64,000 bases of DNA from Peristeroidobacter soli (GCF_004138485.1 NZ_RYEV01000010.1:310001-374000), one strand, 5' to 3'. Positions 53,163 through 62,724 are shown, counted from the first letter of the stretch. Program-made: numbers and translations. The notes: generated from the sequence alone by a model not told the origin.

Positions 53163-54566
53163 TTAAACATGCAGTGCGTGGCCGAGCCCGGCCAGCGACG
53201 CCTCAAAAAATGCCTCGGAGAGGGTCGGGTGTGCATGAATTACTCCCGCCACATCCTCGAGCGTCGCGCCCATCTCCAGCGCGAGCGCAAACTCACCGGA
53301 GAGCTCCGAGACGTGCGCGCCGACTGCCTGGATGCCGAGCAGACGCCGATCGTGCTTGCGTGCCACGATGCGGACGAACCCGCCCGCCTCGCCCGCTTCC
53401 ATCGACAACGCCCGGCCGTTGGCAGCGAAGGGGAACTGCGAGGTGATCACCTCGATGTCGCCTGCGCCGGCATCGCTCGGCGATAAGCCGACGCTGATGA
53501 TCTCTGGCTCGGTGAAACACACGGCCGGGATCGCGACCGGATCGAAACGACGGCGATGGCCCGCGATGAGTTCAGCCACCATCTCGCCCTGCGCCGCCGC
53601 CTTGTGCTCGAGCATGGGCTCGCCGACCAGATCGCCGATCGCCCAGACGTTGCGCATCGAGGTGCGGCACTGATCGTCGACGTGCACGAAACGCCCGCTC
53701 ATATCGACGCCCATGTTTTCCAGGCCCCAGCCGGCGGTGCGAGGGCGGCGCCCGACGGTGACCAGCACCTGCTCGGCCTGCAACGCCAGTGAGCGTCCCT
53801 CCTGCGTCTTCGCGAACAGCGAGCCTGCCTCGAAGCCGATGACGGTCGTGCCCAGATGCACCGGCACGCCATTCTTCTCGAGCCAGCGCGCCACCGGTTT
53901 GACCAGTGCGCTGTCATAGAGCGGCAGGATGCGGTCCTGGGCCTCTAGAATTGTCACCTCTGCGCCCAGCTTCCGGAATGCAGAACCGAGCTCGAGGCCG
54001 ATGTAACCTCCGCCGATGACGGCGAGGCTGCGAGGCAGGGTCTGCAACGACAATGCGTCGGTCGAGGAAATGATCGGCCCGCCGAACGGCAGCCCCGGCA
54101 ATGCCACGGGCTCGGAGCCTGTGGCGAGCACGACGTGCTCGGCGGTGATGCCGATCTGACCGCCGCTCGTCTGCACGACACACGACTTCGCATCGACGAA
54201 GTTCGCCCAACCTGAGATCACCTGCACTTTGGCGCGCTTGAGCAAGCCCGCGACGCCTTCGTTCAGCCGATTCACGACGCCGTCTTTCCACTTCACGGTC
54301 TCAGCGAGATTCAGGCTCGGCGGTGCGCTCAGAGAAATGCCGAGCGTGCCGCCCTGCTTCGCGGCGTCGCGTACCATGGTGAATTTCTCCGCCGCATGAA
54401 TCATCGCCTTCGAGGGGATGCAGCCGCGGATCAGGCACGTGCCGCCCAACCGATCCGCTTCCACCAGCGTGACCTGCACGCCGAGCTGCGCCGCTCGAAG
54501 CGCAGTGACATAGCCACCGGGACCGCCGCCTACGACCAACAGCCGGGTCTTGATTGCTTCGCTCAT
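53163..54566 (-). CDS. lpdV: Dihydrolipoyl dehydrogenase (E3) of the branched-chain 2-oxoacid dehydrogenase
   Basis: A 467-residue flavoprotein: FAD motif VVGGGPGGYVTALRAA, redox disulphide C44/C49 in GGTCLIRGCIPSK (the IRGC variant is typical of Pseudomonas LPD-val), NAD motif VIGGGYIGLELGSAF, and the C-terminal His-Glu pair in HAHPTLSEAF. It reoxidises the lipoyl groups of E2. Last enzyme gene of the bkd operon, 4 bases after bkdB. Confidence 0.94.
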   Translation of the reverse strand: MSEAIKTRLLVVGGGPGGYVTALRAAQLGVQVTLVEADRLGGTCLIRGCIPSKAMIHAAEKFTMVRDAAKQGGTLGISLSAPPSLNLAETVKWKDGVVNRLNEGVAGLLKRAKVQVISGWANFVDAKSCVVQTSGGQIGITAEHVVLATGSEPVALPGLPFGGPIISSTDALSLQTLPRSLAVIGGGYIGLELGSAFRKLGAEVTILEAQDRILPLYDSALVKPVARWLEKNGVPVHLGTTVIGFEAGSLFAKTQEGRSLALQAEQVLVTVGRRPRTAGWGLENMGVDMSGRFVHVDDQCRTSMRNVWAIGDLVGEPMLEHKAAAQGEMVAELIAGHRRRFDPVAIPAVCFTEPEIISVGLSPSDAGAGDIEVITSQFPFAANGRALSMEAGEAGGFVRIVARKHDRRLLGIQAVGAHVSELSGEFALALEMGATLEDVAGVIHAHPTLSEAFFEASLAGLGHALHV

Positions 54567-54570
54567 GGGA

Positions 54571-56220
54571 TCACCGGACGAAAATGGTGGCGGGCTGCTC
54601 GAGCACCGAGCGCAGCCGTTGGATGAATTCGGCGGCCTCGGCGCCGTCGATGACGCGATGGTCGAACGAGGACGACAGATTCATCATCTTGCGAATCACG
54701 ATCTGGCCGTCGCGCACCACCGGGCGTTCGATGATCTTGTTCGGACCGATGATGGCGACCTCGGGACGATTGATAACGGGCGTCGCGGAGACCCCGCCCA
54801 ACGGCCCCAGGCTCGTGATCGTGATCGTCGAACCGGTGAGTTGCTCGCGGGAGGCCTTGCCGTCGCGGGTGAGCGTTGCCAGTTGGCCGACTTCACTCGC
54901 GCAGTCCCAGAGGTCGCGTGCTTCGGCATGTTTGATCACGGCGACCAGCAGACCGCGCAGGGTTTGCACGGCCATGCCGATGTGCACTGGGGCGCTGCGA
55001 TGAATGACGCCGGCCTCATCGTCGTAGGTCGCGTTCATCTGCGGGAACTCACGCAGCACCCGGACGAGTGCGCGCATGAGAAATGGCAGCAGCGTGAGCT
55101 TCGGCTGCTCTTTTGCCCGAGTCGCGTTCAGATGAGCGCGCAGTTCCTCGAGCTCGGTCACATCGACTTCCTCGACGTAGGTGAAGTGAGGAATGTGACG
55201 TTTCGCCGCCTGCATGCGCTCGGCAATCTGCCGGCGCAGGCCGATGACGGGGATGTCTTCGCCGCCCTCGAGCCTGGTGTAGAGATAACCATTGCCACCG
55301 CCCTGGCTCGGTTCGGCCTGGCCGATGCGAGACGGACCGCCCTCGCCGGACTCCTGCGCGAGGTAGGTGTCGAGATCAGCGTGCAGGATGCGGCCTGTCG
55401 GGCCGGTGCCACGCACGAACTGCAGTTTGATGCCGAGCTCTTCGGCTCGACGACGAACCGCGGGCGAAGCGGCCGGGCGCTCGCCCCGCCGCGGCTGGGT
55501 ATTGAGGCCGTGGCTACGGCTGAAACCGGAGACGGCGTTCGCCGTCGAATCGCCGCTACGGCTGGCGCCTGCGGCTGCCTTAGATTTCCAGTCAGCGTTG
55601 CGGCTGGCACCAGCGGCGCCGGAATGCGCGCCCGCCACGCCCGCGCTGGAATCGCCGCTGCGGCTGACGCCTGCGGCTGCATCTGTTCTCACATCAGCCC
55701 TGCGACTCACAGCTGCGCCGCCTGCCCCAACGTTCGAGTTGCGGTCTGCGCCAGCTGCGCCGCCGACTCCAGAATCCGCGCTGCGCGATAGCGCATGCGC
55801 GGCGCCGGAGGCAGCCTGGCCACTGCCGTTTGTTCTACCGGCGGTGGTCGCCAGCGCGACTGGACCCGTGCCGGTGCGACGCTGCTCGTTGCTCGCCTGG
55901 TTGGCAGATGCGACGGCTGCAACCTGCTCGGCGGGCTGTTGTGCGCTTGACGTTTGTTTGTTTTGATCCGACGAAGCGCCGGAGGTCTCGAGCACCACGA
56001 GCACCGAGCCCACCGCGGCCTTCTCGCCCGCCTTGCCCGCGATGCTCTGCACGACGCCTGCGACCGGCGAGGTCAACTCCACCGTCGCCTTGTCCGTCAT
56101 CATGTCGACGAGCGGCTGATCTTCTTCGACGCGATCGCCGACCTTCACGCGCCACTCGGCGATCTCCGCCTCGGCGGTGCCTTCGCCCACATCGGGCAGT
56201 TTGAAGCTGTACTGTCCCAT
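54571..56220 (-). CDS. bkdB: Branched-chain 2-oxoacid dehydrogenase E2 (lipoyl acyltransferase)
   Basis: A 549-residue E2: one lipoyl domain (KLPDVGEGTAEAEI, lipoyl-lysine K44 in MTDKATVE), a long linker of about 85-235, a peripheral subunit-binding domain (SPAVRRRAEELGIKLQFVRGTGPTGRI), and the acyltransferase core with H521 and D525 in FDHRVIDG. The linker is longer than usual and built of imperfect repeats (AAAGVSRSGDS, AAAGASRSGDS, SRSADSG), reflected in two 32-bp direct repeats at 55547 and 55649. Three bases separate it from bkdA2. Confidence 0.94.
   Translation of the reverse strand: MGQYSFKLPDVGEGTAEAEIAEWRVKVGDRVEEDQPLVDMMTDKATVELTSPVAGVVQSIAGKAGEKAAVGSVLVVLETSGASSDQNKQTSSAQQPAEQVAAVASANQASNEQRRTGTGPVALATTAGRTNGSGQAASGAAHALSRSADSGVGGAAGADRNSNVGAGGAAVSRRADVRTDAAAGVSRSGDSSAGVAGAHSGAAGASRNADWKSKAAAGASRSGDSTANAVSGFSRSHGLNTQPRRGERPAASPAVRRRAEELGIKLQFVRGTGPTGRILHADLDTYLAQESGEGGPSRIGQAEPSQGGGNGYLYTRLEGGEDIPVIGLRRQIAERMQAAKRHIPHFTYVEEVDVTELEELRAHLNATRAKEQPKLTLLPFLMRALVRVLREFPQMNATYDDEAGVIHRSAPVHIGMAVQTLRGLLVAVIKHAEARDLWDCASEVGQLATLTRDGKASREQLTGSTITITSLGPLGGVSATPVINRPEVAIIGPNKIIERPVVRDGQIVIRKMMNLSSSFDHRVIDGAEAAEFIQRLRSVLEQPATIFVR
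55547..55680 (-). repeat. Direct repeats within the bkdB linker
   Basis: Copies at 55547-55578 and 55649-55680, 102 bases (34 codons) apart, about 29 of 32 bases alike, both GC-rich and rich in self-complementary ccgc/gcgg blocks. They encode the AAAG(V/A)SRSGDS linker repeats. Confidence 0.75.
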
Positions 56221-56223
56221 CGC

Positions 56224-57237
56224 TTATGCCTCCATCGCCTGGCGCATGGCGGCCGCCACGCGCGCGGGGCCGGGGAAGTACTGCCATTCGAACGCGTGCG
56301 GATAGGGAATATCCCAACCCGTGACCCGCTCCACCGGCGCTTCCAGCTGATAGAAACATTCGCGCTGAACCAGCGCCGCGAGCTCCGCACCGAACCCGCT
56401 CGTCTTGGTCGCCTCGTGAACGACGATGCAGCGGCCGGTCTTGTGGACCGAGGTCATGATCGTCTCCACATCGAGCGGAATCAGGCTGCGCAGATCGATC
56501 ACCTCGGCATCGACGCCACTCTCAGCGGCGGCGGCGAGCGCGACGTGAACCATCGTGCCGTACGCAAGAATGGTCACATCCTCCCCCGGACGCACGATCG
56601 ACGCCTGACCGAGCGGCACGCGGTAATAGTCCTCCGGCACCTCGGCGGCCGGATGCGCCGACCAGGGCTTCACCGCCACGTCGTGCCGACCGTCGAACGG
56701 CCCGGTGTAGAGCCGCTTCGGCTCCAGGAAGATCACCGGATCATCGTCCTCGATCGAGCTGATCAGCAGGCCCTTGGCGTCGTACGGCGTCGAGGGAATC
56801 ACGACCTTCAAACCCACCACGTGCGTGAACAGGCCTTCGGGACTCTGACTGTGCGTCTGTCCGCCGAAGATGCCGCCGCCGTAGGGCGTGCGCACGACCA
56901 TGGGCACGCTGAAGTCCCCGGCGGATCGATACCGGATGCGCGCAGCCTCGGAGGTGAGCTGATCGAACGCCGGATAGATGTAATCCGCGAACTGGATCTC
57001 CACCACCGGGCGCATGCCATAAGCCCCCATGCCGATGGCGGCACCGACGATGCCGCCTTCGGCGATCGGTGTATCGAAACAACGGTGCTTGCCAAATTTC
57101 TTTTGTAATCCGTCGGTGGCGCGGAACACGCCGCCGAAGTAGCCCACATCCTCGCCGAACACGACCACCTGCGGGTCGCGGGTCATCATCGTGACCATGG
57201 CCGAGTTGATGGCCTGAATCATGTTCATCGTCGCCAT
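56224..57237 (-). CDS. bkdA2: Branched-chain 2-oxoacid dehydrogenase E1 beta subunit
   Basis: A 337-residue transketolase-like E1 beta: GEDVGYFGGVFRATDGL, DTPIAEGGIVGAAIGMGAYGMRPVVEIQF, TPYGGGIFGGQTHSQSPE, IFLEPKRLY and a C-terminal domain with VHEATKTSGFGAE. With E1 alpha it decarboxylates 2-oxoacids derived from Val, Leu and Ile using thiamine diphosphate. Lies 3 bases after bkdA1. Confidence 0.94.
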   Translation of the reverse strand: MATMNMIQAINSAMVTMMTRDPQVVVFGEDVGYFGGVFRATDGLQKKFGKHRCFDTPIAEGGIVGAAIGMGAYGMRPVVEIQFADYIYPAFDQLTSEAARIRYRSAGDFSVPMVVRTPYGGGIFGGQTHSQSPEGLFTHVVGLKVVIPSTPYDAKGLLISSIEDDDPVIFLEPKRLYTGPFDGRHDVAVKPWSAHPAAEVPEDYYRVPLGQASIVRPGEDVTILAYGTMVHVALAAAAESGVDAEVIDLRSLIPLDVETIMTSVHKTGRCIVVHEATKTSGFGAELAALVQRECFYQLEAPVERVTGWDIPYPHAFEWQYFPGPARVAAAMRQAMEA

Positions 57238-57240
57238 GAT

Positions 57241-58518
57241 CTAGAATCCCGCCTCCTGGCGCTGCTTCAGCAGCCGCGGATCGGGCTCCTTGAACACGCC
57301 TTCGAACATCGTCCTGGGGCTCGGGGTCTGGTTGTTTCCATGCACGCCCTGGGCCTCCGCTTCCCTCTGAATGTTGCGCACTTCCTGTGTCACTTCCTCC
57401 TGAAGCGCCGCATGTTTCTCTTCACTCCATTCGCCACGCACGATCAGGTGCTGCTTGAGTCTCGCAATGGGATCACCCAGCGGCCACTTGCTGCCTTCAT
57501 CGGCCGGGCGATACCGACTCGGATCGTCGCTCGTGGAGTGCGCCTCGGCGCGATAGGTGAACAGCTCGATCATCGTCGCGCCATGATTGGAACGAGCGCG
57601 TTGAGCCGCCCACTTCGTCGCTGCATACACGGCGAGGAAATCGTTGCCATCGACCCGCAGGGCCGGCAGGCCGTAGCCCACGGCTCGTGCCGCGAACGGC
57701 GCTTCATCGCCGCCTGCGATGCCCTGGAACGAGGAGATCGCCCACTGGTTGTTGACGACGTTGAGAATGACCGGCGCTCGGTATACAGATGCAAACGTCA
57801 GCGCGTAATGGAAATCGCCTTCCGCCGTCGTGCCATCGCCAATCCAGCTCGCGGCGATCCGCGTGTCGCCGCTCAACGCCGAGCCCATGGCCCAGCCGAC
57901 CGCCTGAATGAACTGCGTGCCCAGGTTGCCGGAGACCGTGAAGTAGTTGTGCTCGCGGCTGGAATACATCACCGGCATCTGCCGGCCGAGCAGCGGATCG
58001 AGCAGGTTCGAATACACCTGCCCCATCATCTTCACGATCGGATAGCCACGCGCGATCAGCAGGCCCTGCGAGCGATAGCTGCCAAAGAGCATATCGGCGG
58101 CATCGAGCGCCGCCGCCTGCGCCGCCGACACCGCTTCCTCGCCAGTGCTGCGCACGTAAAAGGAACATTTGCCCTGGCGCTGCGCGCGATACATGCGCTC
58201 ATCGAACACCCGCGTCAGCATCATCGTGCGCAGGCCCGACAGCAGCGTCGCGCTCGAAATCTCCGGCACCCACGGACCGACCGCCCGGCCTTCGTCATCG
58301 AGCACGCGAATCAGCTCGTAGGCGAGATCGTGGATGGAGCGTGGCTCGGCATCGAGCGCCGGCCGGCGCACGGCGCCGGGCGCCGAGAGACGAAGCTTAC
58401 TGAAGTTGACCGGCTCGCCGGGACGGGCGACGGGCTCGGGAATTCTGAGCGTCAGTGGCGCGTTGCGCGCCGGTCTGAGCGCCACCGCCTGACGATCCAG
58501 GCGGGGTGAATGCAGCAT
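57241..58518 (-). CDS. bkdA1: Branched-chain 2-oxoacid dehydrogenase E1 alpha subunit
   Basis: A 425-residue E1 alpha. The thiamine-diphosphate motif runs from GDGTTAEGDFHYAL to VVNNQWAIS; MYRAQRQGKCSFYVRSTGEEA and YREQ-region equivalents (SYRSQGLLIARG) are typical of the branched-chain group. About 70 extra N-terminal residues, as in Pseudomonas BkdA1. First gene of the operon; SD GGGGGCC before the ATG. The 162-base gap upstream should hold the promoter; an AT-rich stretch (GGATAAGAAATAACC on the minus strand) could be an Lrp site, but this is only suggestive. Confidence 0.94.
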   Translation of the reverse strand: MLHSPRLDRQAVALRPARNAPLTLRIPEPVARPGEPVNFSKLRLSAPGAVRRPALDAEPRSIHDLAYELIRVLDDEGRAVGPWVPEISSATLLSGLRTMMLTRVFDERMYRAQRQGKCSFYVRSTGEEAVSAAQAAALDAADMLFGSYRSQGLLIARGYPIVKMMGQVYSNLLDPLLGRQMPVMYSSREHNYFTVSGNLGTQFIQAVGWAMGSALSGDTRIAASWIGDGTTAEGDFHYALTFASVYRAPVILNVVNNQWAISSFQGIAGGDEAPFAARAVGYGLPALRVDGNDFLAVYAATKWAAQRARSNHGATMIELFTYRAEAHSTSDDPSRYRPADEGSKWPLGDPIARLKQHLIVRGEWSEEKHAALQEEVTQEVRNIQREAEAQGVHGNNQTPSPRTMFEGVFKEPDPRLLKQRQEAGF

Positions 58519-58641
58519 GACGGCCCCCTGAACAACATTCGTTGTCTACTTGTATTGGGCCAGTCTAGCGAGCGCGTCGCGGTTATTTCTTATCCAAATT
58601 CACGTCTCGAACATGCCTTCGCGCATGATCGTGGCAAGCAT

Positions 58642-58673
58642 GGGTGCGCAGGTGTGAAAATTCCTGCGCACCC
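58642..58673 (-). terminator. Strong hairpin after the 58681-59784 gene
   Basis: A perfect 11-bp stem (gggtgcgcagg / cctgcgcaccc) with a 10-base loop, 7 bases past the stop codon on the minus strand. No T-run follows. Probably separates this gene from the bkd operon. Confidence 0.55.
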
Positions 58674-58680
58674 TCGAACC

Positions 58681-59784
58681 TCACTGCTTCGAGACCAGTT
58701 CCTTCTGTTCCGGCTGCTGCACGTAGACCTGCGTGAACTTCACTTTCACGGCCGAGGAAATCGCGGTGTTCTGGCCGGTCTTCGGATCGGGATAGCCATC
58801 GGCCAGACGCATCATCGCCTTGTACTGCGAGGGCGAGGAGAGCTGACCGTAGCTGTGATGATGCGTCGACCAGGAGGTATTCAAGTGATGGTTGAAGGCC
58901 TTCACATCGACGAAGCCGGCCATCAACCCTTCCGCCGCTTCCGGATCGAGCTTCAGCTTCAATTCGAAGCCACGGAACACGTGATATCCGCTGGTGCCGA
59001 ATGTCACGCCCCACGGCAGCATCACACGGTCGGCGGCCTCGGTGATGAGCACGCCATCGACGATCTTGCCCTTCAGCTTGCTCACATATTCCTTGCCCCA
59101 GCGCAGATCGACCCGCTGCGTGCCGCCCGGAATGAAGCCTTCTCCCGTCGCATCCTGCAGCAGACCGTCGCTGCCACGATACGTCGTGACGACCACGGAA
59201 TCGTCATTCTTCAGATCGTCCACTTCGGTCAGCTCGATCACGATGCGGGCATCGTCGTAGCTGCGCATGAACAGATTTTCGAAGTGATTGATCGTGCCCA
59301 TGGTGCGGTAATGGCCGATGCAGCCGATCACGCGATACAGCTGATTGTCGATGCCCTTCTCGCCCTCGGGACTGGTAAAATCCTCGGGGCCGATCTTGCC
59401 GTCGAGGTTCAGGCCGTAGGAAACATTGCCCTGCGCCTCCTTGAACACAAACGATTCAGGCGCCGTGGTCGGATGCCACTGCTCGCCCTCGCGCTTCAAC
59501 TGCGCATCGACGATGGAACGTTTCTTACCGTCGTCGAACAGTTTCTTGAACTGCTCGCGCGGACCGTCATTGAAGCCCTGCGGGCATTCGGTCTTCGCCC
59601 CTTCGGTCTCGTACACGGCCCAGTACTTGTGGGTCAGCACGTAACCGATGCGGCGGTCTTTCAACGCACCCCCGCCTTCCTGCAGCGGCGCAGGCTGCGC
59701 GCTCGCGGTGCCCAGGGCCACGGTGACCGAGGCGGCCAGCAGCGAGCCGGCGATGCTCATCGTTCGAACAGCATTGCTCTTCAT
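58681..59784 (-). CDS. Exported protein of unknown function
   Basis: A 367-residue protein with a signal peptide (MKSNAVRTMSIAGSLLAASVTVALGTASA). I do not recognise the family. Visible features are an early segment DRRIGYVLTHKYWAVYETEGAKTECPQGFNDGPREQFKKLF, a region around GCIGHYRTMGTINHFENLF and a His-rich patch NHHLNTSWSTHHHSYGQL that could bind metal. It follows the PF03640, DUF1552 and DUF1592 genes on the same strand, so it probably works with them. Confidence 0.8.
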   Translation of the reverse strand: MKSNAVRTMSIAGSLLAASVTVALGTASAQPAPLQEGGGALKDRRIGYVLTHKYWAVYETEGAKTECPQGFNDGPREQFKKLFDDGKKRSIVDAQLKREGEQWHPTTAPESFVFKEAQGNVSYGLNLDGKIGPEDFTSPEGEKGIDNQLYRVIGCIGHYRTMGTINHFENLFMRSYDDARIVIELTEVDDLKNDDSVVVTTYRGSDGLLQDATGEGFIPGGTQRVDLRWGKEYVSKLKGKIVDGVLITEAADRVMLPWGVTFGTSGYHVFRGFELKLKLDPEAAEGLMAGFVDVKAFNHHLNTSWSTHHHSYGQLSSPSQYKAMMRLADGYPDPKTGQNTAISSAVKVKFTQVYVQQPEQKELVSKQ

Positions 59785-59810
59785 ATCAGCTCCTAGTCTC
59801 GCCGGCCCGG

Positions 59811-61214
59811 TCAGCGATCGTTCGCCGTGCGGCCGAGGTTGTTGTTGCGATAGTCGTCTCGCACCCAGAACGCCCGGAATCCGTTGCGCTGGCCGTTGAA
59901 CTCGCCGTAGTTGTCGCCATTGGCGTCACCGGGCTTCAAATCCTCGCCATAGGTGTACACGGGACGACCGCGATAGGCCCACACCTGCATCGAGCCGGCA
60001 TCGCCCTGTTTCGCCCACTTGCCCGTCTTCGGATCGATGGTCACGACCGTCCACAGACTGCTCTCGCTCTTCGCGCCCGCAGCGGCCTTCACGTACGGGA
60101 AGGTCGCGTTACAGACAGTTGCATCGAAGTTGCCGCAGATGGCCATGCGATAGACCTGTGGCGAGTCCGGGTGATCGCAGGTCTGCTGATCCATCGCATC
60201 GTCGTTGCACTGATACAGATAGAGCGTCTTGCCCTCTTTATCCGCGAGCACCTGACCGATGCGCGAATCCTGCACCGTGAACTCCGCCGGCGGCAGCAGC
60301 GCACGCTGCGTATAGACGTTGTGCCAGCCCGGAATGTCGCTGCCCGTCACCGCACGTGCCTTCTTCTCGTGCACGTAGGTGTAGAGCGGCGCGCCGCGAT
60401 AGGCCCATTGTTTGATACCGGGCGAGCGCTCGACCACGCTCCAATCGCCCTTGGTCTTCGCGGTCTGCGGCGCAATCACCGGATCCCAATCAGCGAGGCA
60501 CTTGCCGGTGCAGTTGGACTTGCCCGCCGTATCGGCATCCGAGGCATACACGGAGAAGCCTTTGTAGGTCGTGATCATGTGACCGGTGCGAAACGGCACC
60601 ACGTCGAGCTCAGGCGGCACATCGGGCGGCGGACCGATCGGCTGACGCACGATGCCCTGGGCACCGCCGGCCAATGCATTGGTGCCACCGTACACATCGC
60701 CCGCCTTCTTATCGAGCGATGAGGTGTAGACGGGATAGCCGTCATACGCCCACTGGCTCTGACCGTTCTTGCGCTTGGCGATCGTCCACTTGCCGACAGG
60801 CTTCGCATCCGCCGGCGCCAGCACCGCCGGCCACAACTGCTCGCAGCTCTTGCGCGTCTCGGGCTCGGGCAACAGGAAGCCCGGCGGATACGGACTCATG
60901 TAGCCGGTCGTTTCTTTGTAGATCGTGTCATCGCAGGTCGCGACGCCGCTGTTGCGACGATCGCCTGCGTTGCCGTTACGAAGATTGCCGAGCGGCCAGG
61001 TGTAGAGGGTCTTGCCCTCGGCGGTCGCGAACACCGGGCCTTCGAGCTCGGTCTCGATGACCTGGATGCCCGGCGGCATCGGCACCTTCACATACGATTC
61101 CTGATCTTTGGCGTCTTTCGCCTGCCAGTACGGGCCGCTCGCGGCCAGCGTCGCCTGGCTGGCGCCGGCGCCGATGAGCAGCGCCGCCGATAGCAACCAT
61201 CGAAGTCTATTCAT
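59811..61214 (-). CDS. Exported PF03640-type repeat protein
   Basis: A 467-residue protein starting MNRLRWLLSAALLIGAGASQATLA; AGGGGG lies 9 bases before ATG 61214 (ATG 61223 is possible). It contains about six copies of the short secreted-repeat motif (PF03640/COG4315): GKTLYTWPLG, WAYDGYPVYTSSLDKKAGD, GFSVYASDADTAGKSNCTGKC, WAYRGAPLYTYVHEKK, GKTLYLYQCNDD and WAYRGRPVYTYGEDLKPGD, with WxYxGxPxYTY cores and scattered Cys pairs. Function unknown. It sits between DUF1552 and the unknown gene. Confidence 0.85.
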   Translation of the reverse strand: MNRLRWLLSAALLIGAGASQATLAASGPYWQAKDAKDQESYVKVPMPPGIQVIETELEGPVFATAEGKTLYTWPLGNLRNGNAGDRRNSGVATCDDTIYKETTGYMSPYPPGFLLPEPETRKSCEQLWPAVLAPADAKPVGKWTIAKRKNGQSQWAYDGYPVYTSSLDKKAGDVYGGTNALAGGAQGIVRQPIGPPPDVPPELDVVPFRTGHMITTYKGFSVYASDADTAGKSNCTGKCLADWDPVIAPQTAKTKGDWSVVERSPGIKQWAYRGAPLYTYVHEKKARAVTGSDIPGWHNVYTQRALLPPAEFTVQDSRIGQVLADKEGKTLYLYQCNDDAMDQQTCDHPDSPQVYRMAICGNFDATVCNATFPYVKAAAGAKSESSLWTVVTIDPKTGKWAKQGDAGSMQVWAYRGRPVYTYGEDLKPGDANGDNYGEFNGQRNGFRAFWVRDDYRNNNLGRTANDR

Positions 61215-61230
61215 CTCAACCATCCCCCTA

Positions 61231-61350
61231 AGCCTCAATCGAGCTTCCTCCGCACGACGTAACCGACGAGGTGGGGAGAAGCGTAGGCGAGCCTCAATCG
61301 AGCCTCCTGCCCACAACGTCATCGACGAGGTGGGCAGGAGCGCCGGCGCA
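61231..61350 (-). repeat. Two direct copies of a palindromic unit
   Basis: Units of about 60 bases, both opening agcctcaatcgagc (61231 and about 61290). The second contains a perfect 11-bp stem (ctcctgcccac 61304-61314 / gtgggcaggag 61330-61340) with an inner cgtc/gacg stem; the first keeps a degraded version (to about 61281). The second copy ends right at the DUF1552 stop, so it may serve as terminator. Confidence 0.7.
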
Positions 61351-62700
61351 TCAGCTCATGCGAGATACGAGGATCTCGCCGACTTCCTGCGACGTGTTGT
61401 TGCTGTTCACGCCCCACGATGGCTTGTCCACGCCCATCAGCTTCAGCGCGGTGTAGCCGACGCGACAGCCGGTGGTGCCCTTGCCGTCGATGTGCAGACC
61501 GGTGCGCACCGCGCCACCGCAGCGCCCGGCGGTGAAGACCGGAATGTGATCGAGGCTGTGCACGCGGGCGTAACCGTGGTCGGTCGTCGCCATGATGAAC
61601 ACGTTGTCGAGTAGCGTGCCGTTGCCTTCCTTCACCTTGGTGAAGGCATCGACGAAGTACGCCCACGACTCCATCGCCCGACGCGTGAACCACGACGCGG
61701 TCGGCTGATAGCCGATGTGCATGTCGACCGGCTCCTCGTGCGTGGTCGTATGGTGCGGCTTCTCGTAGCCCGGCTTGATGGTCGAGGAGTTCGCGTTGGT
61801 GTACGCCATGTTGAAGACGCGCGTCTGATCGCACGCAAGCGCCATCACCAGCAGCTCCGTCATCATCTTGTGACGAATCGCGATCGCCTCGGCCTCCTGG
61901 CCCATGGCCGGATCGACAGTGATCTCGCCCGGACGCACGCACGCTTCGATCGGCTCGGGCTTCTCCAGGCGCTGCTGGAACTGCTGCTCCAGGTGACGCA
62001 GGCCGGTGAAGTACTGATCCAGACGCGCGCGGTCATCGGCCGGCACGGTCTGCATCAGGCTCTTGGTCTGATCCATCACGCCGGAGAGCACGCTCCGACG
62101 CACCATGATGCGCGGGTCGGGGTTGAACGTCTTGGCATTCGGATCCGGGAAGTCCGGGCCGAACAGGCGGGTATAGAACTGCAGCGGCGACCACTCGGGC
62201 GAGTTCGGCGTGTTGCTGTTCTCATAGCTGTAGGTGTTGCGCACGTCGCCGGTCGCGGTCGCGGTCAGCGACTTGAAGCGCGTGCCGCCGCCGATCTGGT
62301 TCGCGATCGTGACATCGATGGTCTCACCCGGAATGTCCTTGGTGTCCTTCGGCGCGGAGCCCGTGCGGGCGATGACCCAGCCGGTGTAATGACACAGGTT
62401 CTGATAGTTGTCGCGGAACGCCTGGGTATTGGTGATCAGGTTGATGTGCTTCTTGATCGGCTCGAGCGCACTGATCTCCTCGGGCAGATCGAAATCGGCA
62501 CCGTACTTCTTCGGTACGAACACGCTCGAGTTCATGCCGAGGCCCCAACCCCAGGTGCCGAAGCGCACCGGCATCGGCTTGCCGTCGGCGAGCGCGGTGC
62601 CATTGGTGTTGAGCATGCAATTCAACAACGGCAGCGCGACGTTCACCGCGGCGCCACCGACCATTCCTCGCAACACTGTCCGTCTGGTCAACTTGCTCAT
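61351..62700 (-). CDS. DUF1552 domain protein, Tat-exported
   Basis: A 449-residue protein. ATG 62700 is preceded by GGAGAG. The N-terminus MSKLTRRTVLRGMVGGAAV is a twin-arginine signal. The body shows DUF1552 features: PVRFGTWGWGLGMN, LVMALACDQTRVFNMAYTNANSS, GTLLDNVFIMATTDHGYARVHSLDHIPVFTAG. The fold is related to alkaline-phosphatase-like/DUF1501 proteins. Always seen next to a DUF1592 cytochrome-like protein in planctomycetes, myxobacteria and some gammaproteobacteria; the biochemical role is unknown. Confidence 0.9.
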   Translation of the reverse strand: MSKLTRRTVLRGMVGGAAVNVALPLLNCMLNTNGTALADGKPMPVRFGTWGWGLGMNSSVFVPKKYGADFDLPEEISALEPIKKHINLITNTQAFRDNYQNLCHYTGWVIARTGSAPKDTKDIPGETIDVTIANQIGGGTRFKSLTATATGDVRNTYSYENSNTPNSPEWSPLQFYTRLFGPDFPDPNAKTFNPDPRIMVRRSVLSGVMDQTKSLMQTVPADDRARLDQYFTGLRHLEQQFQQRLEKPEPIEACVRPGEITVDPAMGQEAEAIAIRHKMMTELLVMALACDQTRVFNMAYTNANSSTIKPGYEKPHHTTTHEEPVDMHIGYQPTASWFTRRAMESWAYFVDAFTKVKEGNGTLLDNVFIMATTDHGYARVHSLDHIPVFTAGRCGGAVRTGLHIDGKGTTGCRVGYTALKLMGVDKPSWGVNSNNTSQEVGEILVSRMS

Positions 62701-62724
62701 GGATGATCTCTCCGGAAGCCGCAA

